Shown: positions 8,442 through 16,854 of the stretch, one piece after another
How positions within the stretch are numbered: the first letter of the stretch is position 1
Layout of the letters: each line of letters starts with the position of its first letter
DNA from: Simplicispira lacusdiani
GTDB taxonomy: Bacteria > Pseudomonadota > Gammaproteobacteria > Burkholderiales > Burkholderiaceae_C
Length of the DNA: 64,000 nucleotides
Reading direction: 5' to 3'
Assembly (NCBI RefSeq): GCF_003604195.1
Contig: NZ_QXGR01000004.1
Span: forward strand, 291,641 to 355,640
Notes under the pieces: model-generated
The model's database searches: none
Seen by the model: only the letters and a program-made list of their open reading frames with translations
Told to the model about the DNA's origin: nothing
Position numbers and translations under genes: made by a program

Positions 8442-8486
8442 AAAAACGATGCCTGACTTGGGAGGCTCGGTGTCAGGCGCCGAGCC
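8442..8486 (-). promoter_or_regulatory. Candidate pseudoknot/attenuator leader
   Basis: On the minus strand stem 1 pairs GGCTCGG (8486-8480) with CCGAGCC (8470-8464). Its 9-nt loop contains GCCTGAC, which pairs perfectly with GTCAGGC (8457-8451) located 6 nt after stem 1. The geometry (7 bp, 1 nt, 7 bp, 1 nt, 6-nt third loop) is that of an H-type pseudoknot. The second stem is followed by ATCG and five T residues, so it could alternatively act as a terminator competing with stem 1. The element ends 65 nt before the binding-protein start. It does not match TPP, FMN, preQ1 or guanidine-III consensus as I know them. Confidence 0.4.
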
Positions 8487-8503
8487 ATTGTTCACCGAAG
8501 TGG

Positions 8504-8556
8504 TGCATGCCGGCATGCAGGCTTACCCGGAAACGGGCAGGGCCTGCCGGCATGCA
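8504..8556. repeat. Palindrome and 12-bp direct repeat
   Basis: TGCATGCCGGCATGCA at 8504-8519 is a perfect palindrome. TGCCGGCATGCA occurs at 8508-8519 and again at 8545-8556, 37 bp apart. The position, 130-180 bp upstream of the ABC operon start, suits a pair of operator sites. Confidence 0.45.
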
Positions 8557-8693
8557 CGGCCGGGGTGCGCCCCCGGCTGGATACGGTTTTGCCTTCAACC
8601 GCATAACGTCGTTGGGGCGCCTTGCCGTGCTACAGCACTGTCTTTGGCTCCCCGCCTAGTTATCCGGTCGAATCCAAAACCGTATGAGCTTGC

Positions 8694-11000
8694 CTACCTG
8701 GCGCGCGAGGCGCTGCTGGCCACGGCCAGGGCCGTCATGTTGAGCACGCGGCGCACCGTGGCGGCGGGCGTGAGGATGTAGGCCGTGGCGGCCGCGCCCA
8801 TGAGGATGGGGCCCACGGTGACGCCGCCGCTGGTGGTCGTCTTGAGCACGTTGTAGAGGATGTTGGCCGAGTCGATGTTCGGGCAGATCAGCAGGTTGGC
8901 CGAGCCGGTGAGGGTGGAGTCCGCCATGTAGGCGGCGCGGATGTTGGGTTCCAGCGCGGCGTCGCCGTGCAGTTCGCCGTCGCATTCGATCTCGGGGTGG
9001 CGCGCCACGAACAGGTCGCGCGCCTCGCGCATCTTGCGCGCCGAGGCGCGCTTGGACGAGCCGTAGCTCGAATGCGAGAGGAAGGCCACCTTGGCCGGCA
9101 GGCCGAAGCGCTGCACTTCCTTGACCGAATGCCAGGCGATGTCGGCCAGCTGCTCGGCCGTGGGGTTCTCGTTCACGTAGGTGTCGGCGATGAACAGCGG
9201 GCCCCGGTCGGTCATGAGCGCGTTGAGCGCGGCGTAGTCGGCCACCCCCGGCGCGTGGCCGATGATGCTGTGGATGCGCTCCAGGTGGGTTTCGTAGGTG
9301 CCCACCAGGCCGCAGATCATGGCGTCGGCGTCGCCCAGCTTGACCATCAGCGAGGCGATGATGGTGTTGGATCGGCGCACGGCGGCCTTGGCCACCTCGG
9401 GCGTGGCGCCGTTGCGCTTCATGATCTGGTGGTAGGCCTCCCAGTACTGGCGGAAACGCGGGTCGTCCGAGGGGTCGCAGACCTCCACGTCCACCCCAGG
9501 CTGGATGCGCAGCCCCGCCTTGGCGATGCGCGCCGCGATCACGGCGGGGCGGCCGATGAGGATGGGGCGGGCGATGTGGTCGTCCACCGCGATCTGCGCG
9601 GCGCGCAGGGCGCGCTCGTCCTCGCCGTCGGCGTAGGCCACGCGCTTGTGCGCGTCGGGCAGGGCCTTGGCGGCGTTGATGACCGGGCGCATGAGGATGC
9701 CGGTCTGGTACACGAAGCGCGCCAGGTTTTCCTTGTAGGCCTCTATGTCGGCGATGGGGCGCGTGGCCACGCCCGAATCCATGGCGGCCTGGGCCACGGC
9801 CGGGGCGATCTTGAGGATCAGGCGGGTGTCGAACGGCGTGGGGATCAGGTAGTCGGGGCCAAAGGTCAGCTCCTTGCCCGCATAGGCGTTGGCCACTTCT
9901 TCGCTGATGTCCGCCTTGGCCAGGTCGGCGATCTGGCGCACGCAGGCCAGCTTCATGGCCTCGGTGATCTTGGTGGCGCCGCAGTCGAGCGCGCCACGGA
10001 AGATGTACGGGAAGCACAGCACGTTGTTGACCTGGTTCGGGTAGTCCGAGCGGCCCGTGGCGATGATGCAGTCCGGTCGCACGGCCTTGGCCAGCTCGGG
10101 GCGGATCTCAGGCTCGGGGTTGGCCAGCGCCAGGATGATGGGCTTGGCCGCCATGGTCTTGACCATCTCGGCCGTGAGCACGCCGGGGGCCGAGCAGCCC
10201 AGGAACACGTCGGCGCCGTGCACGGCATCGGCCAGGGTGCGTGCCTCGGTCTTTTGCGCGTACTGGGCCTTGGATTCGTCGTAGCCGCCAGGGCGGCCTT
10301 CATAGATCACGCCCTTGGAGTCGCAGACGAAGATGTTTTCGCGCTTCACGCCCAGGCCCACCATCACGTTCAGGCAGGCAATGGCGGCGGCGCCCGCGCC
10401 CGAGACGGCGATCTTCACCGCGCCAATGTCCTTGCCCACCAGCTCCAGGCCGTTGAGCAGCGCGGCGCTGGAGATGATGGCCGTGCCGTGCTGGTCGTCA
10501 TGGAACACCGGGATGTTCATGCGCTTGGACAGCTCGCGCTCGATGTAGAAGCACTCGGGCGCCTTGATGTCTTCGAGGTTGATGCCTCCGAGCGTGGGCT
10601 CCAGCGAGGCAATGATCTCGATGAGCTTGTCGGGGTCGCGCTCGGCCAGTTCGATGTCGAACACGTCGACGCCGGCGAACTTCTTGAACAGGCAGCCCTT
10701 GCCCTCCATCACCGGCTTGCCGGCCAGCGGGCCGATGTCGCCCAGGCCCAGCACGGCCGTGCCGTTGGTGATGACGCCGACGAGGTTGCCGCGCGAGGTG
10801 TAGTCGAAGGCCTTGGAGGGGTCGGCCTGGATGTCCAGGCAGGGGTAGGCCACGCCGGGCGAGTAGGCCAGCGAGAGGTCGCGCTGGTTGGACAGCGGCT
10901 TGGTGGGGGTGACGGCGATCTTGCCCCGGCTGGGGTTGCGGTGGTACTCGCGCGCGGCGTCGCGCAGGGCGGCTTCGGCGGCGGACAGTTCTTGGTTCAT
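8694..11000 (-). CDS. maeB: NADP-dependent malic enzyme with phosphotransacetylase-like C-terminus
   Basis: The 768-residue protein has an N-terminal malic enzyme catalytic part ([27 protein letters not shown]), a Rossmann domain ([11 protein letters not shown], about residue 195) and a C-terminal phosphotransacetylase-homology domain (about 440-768). This is the MaeB architecture, which decarboxylates malate to pyruvate while reducing NADP; the PTA-like part is thought to bind regulatory ligands such as acetyl-CoA. The ATG at 11000 follows a GAGGA ribosome site; the open frame extends further upstream without homology. The leader contains a strong nested hairpin (11035-11111). Length fits the family. 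Confidence 0.95.
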   Translation of the reverse strand: MNQELSAAEAALRDAAREYHRNPSRGKIAVTPTKPLSNQRDLSLAYSPGVAYPCLDIQADPSKAFDYTSRGNLVGVITNGTAVLGLGDIGPLAGKPVMEGKGCLFKKFAGVDVFDIELAERDPDKLIEIIASLEPTLGGINLEDIKAPECFYIERELSKRMNIPVFHDDQHGTAIISSAALLNGLELVGKDIGAVKIAVSGAGAAAIACLNVMVGLGVKRENIFVCDSKGVIYEGRPGGYDESKAQYAQKTEARTLADAVHGADVFLGCSAPGVLTAEMVKTMAAKPIILALANPEPEIRPELAKAVRPDCIIATGRSDYPNQVNNVLCFPYIFRGALDCGATKITEAMKLACVRQIADLAKADISEEVANAYAGKELTFGPDYLIPTPFDTRLILKIAPAVAQAAMDSGVATRPIADIEAYKENLARFVYQTGILMRPVINAAKALPDAHKRVAYADGEDERALRAAQIAVDDHIARPILIGRPAVIAARIAKAGLRIQPGVDVEVCDPSDDPRFRQYWEAYHQIMKRNGATPEVAKAAVRRSNTIIASLMVKLGDADAMICGLVGTYETHLERIHSIIGHAPGVADYAALNALMTDRGPLFIADTYVNENPTAEQLADIAWHSVKEVQRFGLPAKVAFLSHSSYGSSKRASARKMREARDLFVARHPEIECDGELHGDAALEPNIRAAYMADSTLTGSANLLICPNIDSANILYNVLKTTTSGGVTVGPILMGAAATAYILTPAATVRRVLNMTALAVASSASRAR

Positions 11001-11311
11001 TCGGAAATCCTCAACGGTAGGCGGGTTCAGCTTACTCCAGGGTGGATCGGTGCGGCAAATGGCTTCGCCCGGCCCGTCCCGTGGACGGGGTGGGGCGGCA
11101 CCACCCTGGAGGCGTGGCCGTGAACAGGTTCTTGGCACGGCACGGGTGCGACGCGAGTGGGCGTCGGCCTGGCGTGCGGCGGAAACAGCGGCGGAGGTGT
11201 CGCGGCTGGCGCCATGGAAGAAAACGTGCAGGACCACGGCAGTGATCGGGGTCCGCAGGATACCGGATTCGGCGGAGGCGTGGATGGAGTGGCCCCTCCA
11301 GGGCCGTGGCG
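11001..11311. other. Intergenic region upstream of malic enzyme
   Basis: Apart from the nested hairpin, the 311 bp between the malic enzyme start and the end of the small-protein gene shows no convincing gene. Both flanking genes are on the minus strand, so this region carries the maeB promoter and the end of the upstream transcript. I see no clear intrinsic terminator. Confidence 0.5.
11035..11111 (-). promoter_or_regulatory. Nested hairpin in malic enzyme leader
   Basis: CTCCAGGGTGG (11035-11045) and CCACCCTGGAG (11101-11111) are perfect 11-bp inverted arms. Inside them CCCGTCC (11073-11079) and GGACGGG (11083-11089) form a second 7-bp stem with a 3-nt loop. In the malic enzyme mRNA this would be a 77-nt structured element ending 34 nt before the start codon. 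No known riboswitch consensus is recognised. Confidence 0.4.
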
Positions 11312-11536
11312 TCAGGGCGCGGCGTCGCCCGGGGCGCGCGTGAAGCCGAGGGCTTCGAGCTCTTCGGGCGTGAGGTTCAGTTCGGTCACGTCGGGCTGGC
11401 GCGGCTCGATGCTGCGGCGCCGCTCGTAGGACAGGGGCGAGGCTGTTTCCTGCTGGCGCCGGTCGACGCCGGAGCGCCGGTCGTGGTGGCTGCGGCGGTC
11501 CGGGCCGGGAGGGGAGGGCATCTGGGGTTCGCTCAT
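11312..11536 (-). CDS. Small conserved-type protein with DRR repeats
   Basis: I do not recognise a functional family for this 74-residue protein. Residues 13-28 carry charged repeats (DRRSHHDRRSGVDRR), which resemble Arg-rich motifs in many short proteobacterial proteins. The C-terminal half has an acidic helix-like segment (NLTPEELEALGFTR). An AGAGGA ribosome site lies 6 bp before ATG 11536, and codon bias matches its neighbours, so translation is likely. It follows the M20 hydrolase gene on the same strand after 136 bp. Confidence 0.6.
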   Translation of the reverse strand: MSEPQMPSPPGPDRRSHHDRRSGVDRRQQETASPLSYERRRSIEPRQPDVTELNLTPEELEALGFTRAPGDAAP

Positions 11537-11671
11537 GTCAAATCCTCTGCGCTGAGCAAGCCAGGGACGGCGCATGCAGACCATGGCTTGCCGTCGGGTT
11601 CCGGGAGGGCGGTGCGGTGGGGCCGCCCGGCAAGTATGCCCCCGGCCCCGGCGGCCTGCAACGGCCCGGGC

Positions 11672-12901
11672 TCAGGCCAGCAGGTCGCTGAGCGCGCGCG
11701 CGATCACCTTGGTGGCGCGGCGCAGGTCTTCCAGTTCCAGGCGCTCGTCGGCGCGCTTGGCGTGCGATTCGAGCACCGTGCGCGGCCCGGCGCCGTAGAT
11801 CACGCCGGGAATGCCGTGCCGCCCGTACAGGCGCGCGTCGGTGTAAAGCGGGGTGCCCACGGCGGGGATGGGCTCGCCGAACACGGCCTTGCCATGCGTC
11901 TGCAGCGCCTCGACCAGCGGGCGGCTGCCGGGCTGCGGCGTCATGGCGTGGGCCAGCAGCAGGCGCTGGATGTCCACCGTGATGCCGGGGCGCTCAGCGG
12001 CCGCCTGCCCGATGACGCGGCGGATCTCGGCCTCGACCTCGACCGGGTCTTCCTCGGGGATCATGCGGCGGTCGAGCTTGAACGTGACCTTGCCGGGCAC
12101 CACGTTGGTGTTGGTGCCGCCCTCGATGCGGCCGATGTTGAGGTAGGGGTGCTTGATGCCCGGCACCTGCGAGAGCACCTGCTGGTATTTCTGGTTCTCG
12201 GCATAGAGCGCGTTCATCAGGGCCACCGCGCCCTGCAGCGCGTCCACGCCGGTGTGGGGCACGGCGGCGTGGGCCATCTTGCCGTGCACCGTCACCTCCA
12301 TCTGCAGGCAGCCGTTGTGGGCCGTGACCACCTCGTAGGAAAAGCCCGCCGCGATCAGCAGGTCGGGCTTCGTCAGGCCGTGCTTCAGCAGCCAGCCCGG
12401 GCCCAGTTCGCCGCCGAACTCCTCGTCGTAGGTGAAATGCAATTCGACCGCGCCTTTGGCCGGGCGGGCCACGGCTTCGAGCGCGCGCACGGCGAAGGTG
12501 AAGCTGGCGAAGTCGCTCTTGCTCACGGCCGTGGCGCGGCCGTACATGCGGCCGTCCACCACCTCGGCGCCGTAGGGGTCGTGCGTCCAGCCCTCGCCGG
12601 GCGGCACCACGTCGCCGTGGGCGTTGAGGGCGATGGTGGGGCCGCCGTCACCGTAGGGCTGGCGCACGATCAGGTTGGTGATGGACTGCATGCCGCAGGC
12701 CTGCACCTCGGCTGCGGGCACGGCGTGCTTCTCGGCGGTGTAGCCAAAGCCCTGCAGCAGTTCGGCCGTGCGTTCGGCGTGCGGCGCGTTGTTGCCCGGC
12801 GGCGTGTCGGTGGGCACGCGCACCAGGGCTTGGAGGAAGCGCACTTCCTCGTCGAAATGCTGGTCGATCCAGGTGTCCAGGGCGGTGTAGGCGGTCGTCA
12901 T
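11672..12901 (-). CDS. M20-family metallohydrolase (ArgE/DapE-like)
   Basis: The 409-residue protein shows the M20 dinuclear-zinc layout: a His-Asp segment (NAHGDVVP, about residue 93), adjacent acidic residues (YDEEFGG, about 160) and a late His (ESHAKRADE, about 380), with a dimerisation domain between (about 195-310). The bridging-metal stretch reads GRATAVSKSDF, not the common GRGxxDxKG. Family members hydrolyse amide bonds in peptides, N-acyl or N-carbamoyl amino acids and ureides. It starts 9 bp after the UraD-AllC fusion and ends the ureide operon, so a ureide or carbamoyl substrate is plausible, perhaps a ureidoglycolate-level step. This is an inference. Confidence 0.85.
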   Translation of the reverse strand: MTTAYTALDTWIDQHFDEEVRFLQALVRVPTDTPPGNNAPHAERTAELLQGFGYTAEKHAVPAAEVQACGMQSITNLIVRQPYGDGGPTIALNAHGDVVPPGEGWTHDPYGAEVVDGRMYGRATAVSKSDFASFTFAVRALEAVARPAKGAVELHFTYDEEFGGELGPGWLLKHGLTKPDLLIAAGFSYEVVTAHNGCLQMEVTVHGKMAHAAVPHTGVDALQGAVALMNALYAENQKYQQVLSQVPGIKHPYLNIGRIEGGTNTNVVPGKVTFKLDRRMIPEEDPVEVEAEIRRVIGQAAAERPGITVDIQRLLLAHAMTPQPGSRPLVEALQTHGKAVFGEPIPAVGTPLYTDARLYGRHGIPGVIYGAGPRTVLESHAKRADERLELEDLRRATKVIARALSDLLA

Positions 12902-12910
12902 GGGGCTCTC

Positions 12911-14674
12911 CTAGGCGAGCTGGCGCAGCACATGGCCGAAGGCCTCGATGGCCAGCTGGATGTCGTTGTTGGTGGTGGATTCGAGCGGGTTGTGGCTGAT
13001 GCCGGCGTTCTCGCCGCGCACGAACAGCATGGCCTGCGGCATGATTTCGTGCAGTTTCATGGCGTCGTGGCCGGCGCCGCTGGGCATGCGGCACAGGGGC
13101 AGGCCCAGGGCGTTGACGGCGCGCTCCCAGCGCTGCTGCCAGTCGTAGGCGCTGGGCGCGGCCGAGGCGCGCATGGCCTCCTCGACGGTGCAGCGCAGGC
13201 CGCGCCGCTCGGCGATGCGCTGCAGGCTCGCCAGCACGTCCTGGGCCAGCGTGTCGCGCTGCGTGTCGTTGGGCGCGCGCAGGTCGATGCTGAAATGGCA
13301 GCGCCCCGGCACCACGTTGATGGAGCCGCCCGGCACGTTGAGAATGCCCACGGTGGCGACCGAATCGCCGTCGATCACGGCGCGTTCTTCGAGGTACAGC
13401 GCCAGCTCCGCCACGCCCACGGCGGCGTCGCGCCGGCGGTCCATGGGCGTGGTGCCCGCGTGGCTGGCCATGCCCACCATCTCGCACAGGTAGCGCACGC
13501 TGCCGTTGATGGAGGTGACCACGCCCAGCGGCAGGTCGAGTTCGCTGAGCACCGGCCCCTGCTCGATGTGCACCTCGATGAAGCCCAGGTAGTGCGCGGG
13601 GTTGCGCTGCAGGCCCGGGATGTCCTCGGGACGCAGGCCGGCGTGCAGCATGGCGGCGCGCATCGTCGTGCCCTGGGCGTCCTTCTGGTCGAACCACTGC
13701 GGGTCGAACTGGCCCAGCAGGGCGCTGGAGCCGAGGAACGTGGCCTTGAAGCGCTGGCCTTCCTCCTCGGCGAAGGCCACCACCTCGATGTTGTATGACA
13801 GCCGCTTGCCGGCGCGGTGCAGTTCGCGCACGCAGACCATGGGCACGAAGATGCCCAGGCGGCCGTCGAACATGCCGGCGTTGCGCACGGTGTCGTAGTG
13901 CGATCCGGTGAGCAGCGTGCGCATGCCGGGCGTGGCGGCGTGGTAGCGGCCGACCACGTTGCCCACGGCGTCGATGTGGGCCTCGTCGAAGCCGCAGGCC
14001 AGCATGTGCTCGCGGATGCTGCGAGCGCAGGCGCGGTGGGCCTCCGAGAGGTAGGTCACGGTGAGCTGGCCCTGCTCGGCGTAGCCCGGTTCGCTGTGCC
14101 GGGCCAGGGCGTCGAGCCAGTCCCAGACCTCGTTGCCCAGCCCGGGCTCGGCGCCGAACTTGTCGTTCAGGCGCAGCTCGGCGATGCGGTGGATGTTGCG
14201 CAGCGCCTCGGCGCGCTCGTAGTCGGGGTGGTTGTGCAGCCGGCGGGCGAAGGTGTCGATGATCTGCTGGCGGGTCAGCCCGGTGCCGCGCGGGCCGCGC
14301 ACCGCCAGGACGAACGGGAAGCCGAAGCGCGCGTTGTAGGCGGCGTTGAGCTGCTGGATGCGCTCGAACTCCTGCGGCGTGCACTGCGTCAGCCCTGCCC
14401 GGCTCTGCTCGCTGGTGGACTCGGCCGTGAGGGCCTGGGCGACCATGGCCTTGCCCGCCAGCTCGGGGTGGGCGCGGATCAGGCGTAGCTGCTCTTCGGG
14501 CTCGGCGTTGCGCACCACCTCGGCCATGATGGACTTGAGGTGCGCCAGCGAGCGCAGCGGGCGCTGCGCCAGCGCCTGGCGGGCGATCCAGGGGGAGTGC
14601 TCGTACACGCCGTCGAGCGCGCGCATGGCGTCGGACAGGCTGGCGGTGTTGATCTGGTCCAGGGTCAGGGTCAT
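12911..14674 (-). CDS. Fusion of OHCU decarboxylase and allantoate amidohydrolase
   Basis: The 587-residue protein is a fusion. Residues 1-170 match UraD, which decarboxylates 2-oxo-4-hydroxy-4-carboxy-5-ureidoimidazoline to S-allantoin; the catalytic His is in RAHPELAGK (His69). Residues about 180-587 match the AllC/ureidase M20-related family: metal ligands lie in GSHYDTV and FDGRLG, the EEEGQRF and HIEQGP motifs are present, and SHAGTTPM and GAGHDAM complete the site. AllC turns allantoate into ureidoglycine, CO2 and ammonia. The two activities act on either side of allantoinase, encoded 3 bp upstream, so the operon covers three consecutive steps. Both domains look intact. Confidence 0.93.
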   Translation of the reverse strand: MTLTLDQINTASLSDAMRALDGVYEHSPWIARQALAQRPLRSLAHLKSIMAEVVRNAEPEEQLRLIRAHPELAGKAMVAQALTAESTSEQSRAGLTQCTPQEFERIQQLNAAYNARFGFPFVLAVRGPRGTGLTRQQIIDTFARRLHNHPDYERAEALRNIHRIAELRLNDKFGAEPGLGNEVWDWLDALARHSEPGYAEQGQLTVTYLSEAHRACARSIREHMLACGFDEAHIDAVGNVVGRYHAATPGMRTLLTGSHYDTVRNAGMFDGRLGIFVPMVCVRELHRAGKRLSYNIEVVAFAEEEGQRFKATFLGSSALLGQFDPQWFDQKDAQGTTMRAAMLHAGLRPEDIPGLQRNPAHYLGFIEVHIEQGPVLSELDLPLGVVTSINGSVRYLCEMVGMASHAGTTPMDRRRDAAVGVAELALYLEERAVIDGDSVATVGILNVPGGSINVVPGRCHFSIDLRAPNDTQRDTLAQDVLASLQRIAERRGLRCTVEEAMRASAAPSAYDWQQRWERAVNALGLPLCRMPSGAGHDAMKLHEIMPQAMLFVRGENAGISHNPLESTTNNDIQLAIEAFGHVLRQLA

Positions 14675-14677
14675 GGC

Positions 14678-15634
14678 TTACACCTTGGTTGCGGGGTAGG
14701 GGTGCGTCTGGGTCCAGTGGCGGGCGATGTCGATGCGGCGGGCCACCCATACCTGCTTGTGCAGCTGGATGTGGTCCAGGAAGCGCTGCAGCGCCGTGAT
14801 GCGCCCGGGGCGCCCCAGCAGACGGCAGTGCATGCCGATGCTCATCATCTTGGGGCGGTCGAGGCCGGCCGGGTCGCCCTCGGCGTAGAGCGCGTCGAAC
14901 GTGTCCTTCAGGTACTGGAAGAACGGGTCGGCGTGCGAATACCCCTGGGGCAGCGCGAAGCGCATGTCGTTGCAGTCCAGCGTGTAGGGCACGATGAGCT
15001 GCGGCGCCACGGTGCCGTCGCTCTTGCGCATCTGCATCCAGAACGGCAGGTCGTCGCCGTAGTAGTCGCTGTCGTAGGCGAAGCCGCCGTGGTCGGCCAC
15101 CAGGCGCCGGGTGTTGGGGCTGTCGCGCCCGGTGTACCAGCCCAGGGGCCGTTGCCCGGTCAGGCGCTCGATGGTGGCCATGGCCTCCCGCAGGTGGGCG
15201 CGTTCCACGTCCTCGGGCACGTTCTGGTAGTGGATCCACTTGAGGCCGTGGCAGGCGATCTCGTGGCCCTGCTCCACGAAGGCGGCGCACACCTCGGGGT
15301 GGCGCTGCAGCGCCGTCGCCACGCCGAACACGGTGAGCGGCAGGCCGCGCCGCTCGAACTCGCGCAGGATGCGCCAGACGCCCGCGCGGGAGCCGTATTC
15401 GTAGATGCCTTCCATGCTCATGTGCCGCTCGGGGTAGCTGGCCGGGTTGAACATCTCGGAGAGGAACTGCTCCGAGCCCGCGTCGCCATGCAGCACGCAG
15501 TTCTCGCCGCCTTCCTCGTAGTTCAGCACGAACTGCACCGCGATGCGCGCGCCCCCGGGCCAGCGGGCGTGCGGCGGGTTGCGGCCGTGGCCGACGAGGT
15601 CGCGCGGGTAGGGGGCGGTGGTGTCGTAGGTCAT
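14678..15634 (-). CDS. puuE: Allantoinase PuuE (polysaccharide deacetylase-like)
   Basis: The 318-residue protein has the NodB-homology fold of PuuE-type, metal-independent allantoinases, with marks such as NYEEGGENC, CHGLKWIHYQN and DSDYYGDDLPFW. It opens the hydantoin ring of allantoin to allantoate in the cytoplasm. ATG 15634 overlaps the stop of the GntR gene as ATGA, supporting this start over the longer frame. It stands between the regulator and the UraD-AllC fusion in one operon. Length is close to the known enzymes of about 310 residues. Confidence 0.93.
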   Translation of the reverse strand: MTYDTTAPYPRDLVGHGRNPPHARWPGGARIAVQFVLNYEEGGENCVLHGDAGSEQFLSEMFNPASYPERHMSMEGIYEYGSRAGVWRILREFERRGLPLTVFGVATALQRHPEVCAAFVEQGHEIACHGLKWIHYQNVPEDVERAHLREAMATIERLTGQRPLGWYTGRDSPNTRRLVADHGGFAYDSDYYGDDLPFWMQMRKSDGTVAPQLIVPYTLDCNDMRFALPQGYSHADPFFQYLKDTFDALYAEGDPAGLDRPKMMSIGMHCRLLGRPGRITALQRFLDHIQLHKQVWVARRIDIARHWTQTHPYPATKV

Positions 15635-16308
15635 GGGGTCAGTGGGCCGAGGGCCAGGGAAAGGTTGTTCGAGGGGCGCTTGCGGTGGAAGCTCAGGTGG
15701 GCTTGCACATGTTCCAGATGGGCCTGCATCAGCGCCTCGGCGCGTTCGGCGTCGCGTGCGGCCAGGGCCTCGACGATGGCGGCATGCTCCTCGTGCGAGT
15801 GCGCGGCGGCGCTCGCCGACTGGTACATGAGCGTGATGAGCGCGCAGCGCGAGACCAGGTCGCCCAGCATCTGGGCCAGCACCCGGTTGCCCATGAGCTC
15901 GGCCATGCGCACGTGGAAGTCGCCCAGCAGCTCGTTGCTGCGGCCGGCGTCGGCGCTGTCCAGCGCGGCCCGCTCGCGGGCCACATGGCCGCGCAGGGCG
16001 CGGATCTTGGCCGGCGTGCTGGCCTGCGCGAAGGCGCGGGCCATGCCGGCCTCCAGCATGCGGCGCACGGCGAAGACCTGGCGCGCCTCCTGTGCCGACG
16101 GCGTGGCCACGAAGGCGCCGCGCGCGGGCGCCAGCGTCACCAGGCGGTTCTGCGCGAGCTGGAACAGCGCCTGGCGCACCAGCGTGCGCGAGACACCGAA
16201 ATGGTCGGCCAGCTTCTGCTCGGCCAGCTTGGTGCCGGGCTGCAGGCGGTGCTCCACGATGGCGCGCGTCAGCGCCTGGGCGATCGCGTGGGTGGCCGAG
16301 GACTCCAT
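15631..16308 (-). CDS. GntR-family regulator (FadR/FCD subfamily)
   Basis: The 225-residue protein has an N-terminal winged helix ([20 protein letters not shown], about residues 29-48) and a C-terminal all-helical FCD effector domain with His/Asp positions for a metal or ligand. It is the first gene of the ureide operon and is divergent from hiuH. ATG 16308 is preferred: a start at 16368 would put a perfect inverted repeat, the likely operator, inside the coding sequence. The probable ligand is a purine-degradation intermediate, but that is an inference from context. Confidence 0.88.
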   Translation of the reverse strand: MESSATHAIAQALTRAIVEHRLQPGTKLAEQKLADHFGVSRTLVRQALFQLAQNRLVTLAPARGAFVATPSAQEARQVFAVRRMLEAGMARAFAQASTPAKIRALRGHVARERAALDSADAGRSNELLGDFHVRMAELMGNRVLAQMLGDLVSRCALITLMYQSASAAAHSHEEHAAIVEALAARDAERAEALMQAHLEHVQAHLSFHRKRPSNNLSLALGPLTP

Positions 16309-16331
16309 GGCCGGATGATAGGTGGAATGGG

Positions 16332-16351
16332 CAAAAGTGCATACACTTTTG
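16332..16351. promoter_or_regulatory. Inverted repeat, likely GntR operator
   Basis: CAAAAGTG (16332-16339) and CACTTTTG (16344-16351) are perfect 8-bp arms around CATA, between the divergent gntR and hiuH genes. The 12-mer TGCATACACTTT from this site recurs exactly at 18271-18282 upstream of puuD. Palindromes of this size fit dimeric FCD-type GntR regulators. Confidence 0.6.
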
Positions 16352-16397
16352 GTCCACAAGGCAGCCATTTCCGGCGGCCCGTCACCAGGAGACTCCC

Positions 16398-16748
16398 ATG
16401 GGCTTGAGCACCCACGTTCTGGACACCATGCACGGCTGTCCCGCCGCCGGCATGGCGGTGGCGCTGTATGCCACCGAGGGCGAGTCCGCCACCCTCCTCA
16501 AACGCGTGGTGCTGAACCAGGACGGCCGCACCGACGCCCCGCTGTTCGACAACGCCAGCCTGCGCGCGGGCACCTACCGCCTGCGCTTCGATGTGGCGGG
16601 CTACTTCAGGGCGCGCGGCGTGCAACTGCCCGAACCCAACTTCCTTGGCCAGGTGAGCCTGGACTTCGGCATCGCCCATGCCGACCAGCACTACCACGTG
16701 CCGCTGCTGGTCAGCCCCTGGAGCTATTCGACCTACCGGGGTTCGTGA
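16398..16748 (+). CDS. hiuH: 5-Hydroxyisourate hydrolase
   Basis: The 116-residue transthyretin-like protein begins [11 protein letters not shown] and ends in the diagnostic YRGS tetrapeptide, with conserved His residues near both ends (THVLD and HYHVPLL). It hydrolyses 5-hydroxyisourate, the product of urate oxidation, to OHCU, the substrate of UraD encoded on the opposite strand. AGGAG stands before the ATG at 16398. No signal peptide is seen, so it acts in the cytoplasm. Divergent transcription from the gntR operon across a perfect inverted repeat suggests common control. Confidence 0.95.
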   Translation: MGLSTHVLDTMHGCPAAGMAVALYATEGESATLLKRVVLNQDGRTDAPLFDNASLRAGTYRLRFDVAGYFRARGVQLPEPNFLGQVSLDFGIAHADQHYHVPLLVSPWSYSTYRGS

Positions 16749-16807
16749 CGGATTCCAAAAAAGAGAGCGCTTGGCGCAAGATCAGCAAGCATTTCGAATG
16801 GAAATGT

Positions 16808-16854
16808 TCATGAAAACGGCCACTGTCAAGCGCCACATGCTCCTGATTTCAGAG
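16808..16854 (+). repeat. Dispersed repeat, truncated copy K
   Basis: AAAACGGCC, TCAAGCGCC and TCCTGATTTCAGAG follow in family order, but about 14 bp of the centre are missing. It lies at the 3' end of the TonB-like lipoprotein gene and includes its stop codon. Confidence 0.5.

Larger units (their letters stand above)
8378..8693. other. Intergenic region between ABC operon and malic enzyme
   Basis: No protein gene is recognised in these 316 bp. Besides the leader structure, the region holds a perfect 16-bp palindrome TGCATGCCGGCATGCA (8504-8519) whose last 12 bases recur at 8545-8556, a G+C-rich hairpin (about 8558-8578) and an 11-bp inverted repeat ATACGGTTTTG/CAAAACCGTAT (8581-8591 and 8675-8685). 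The right arm lies 8 bp after the malic enzyme stop codon. Confidence 0.6.
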
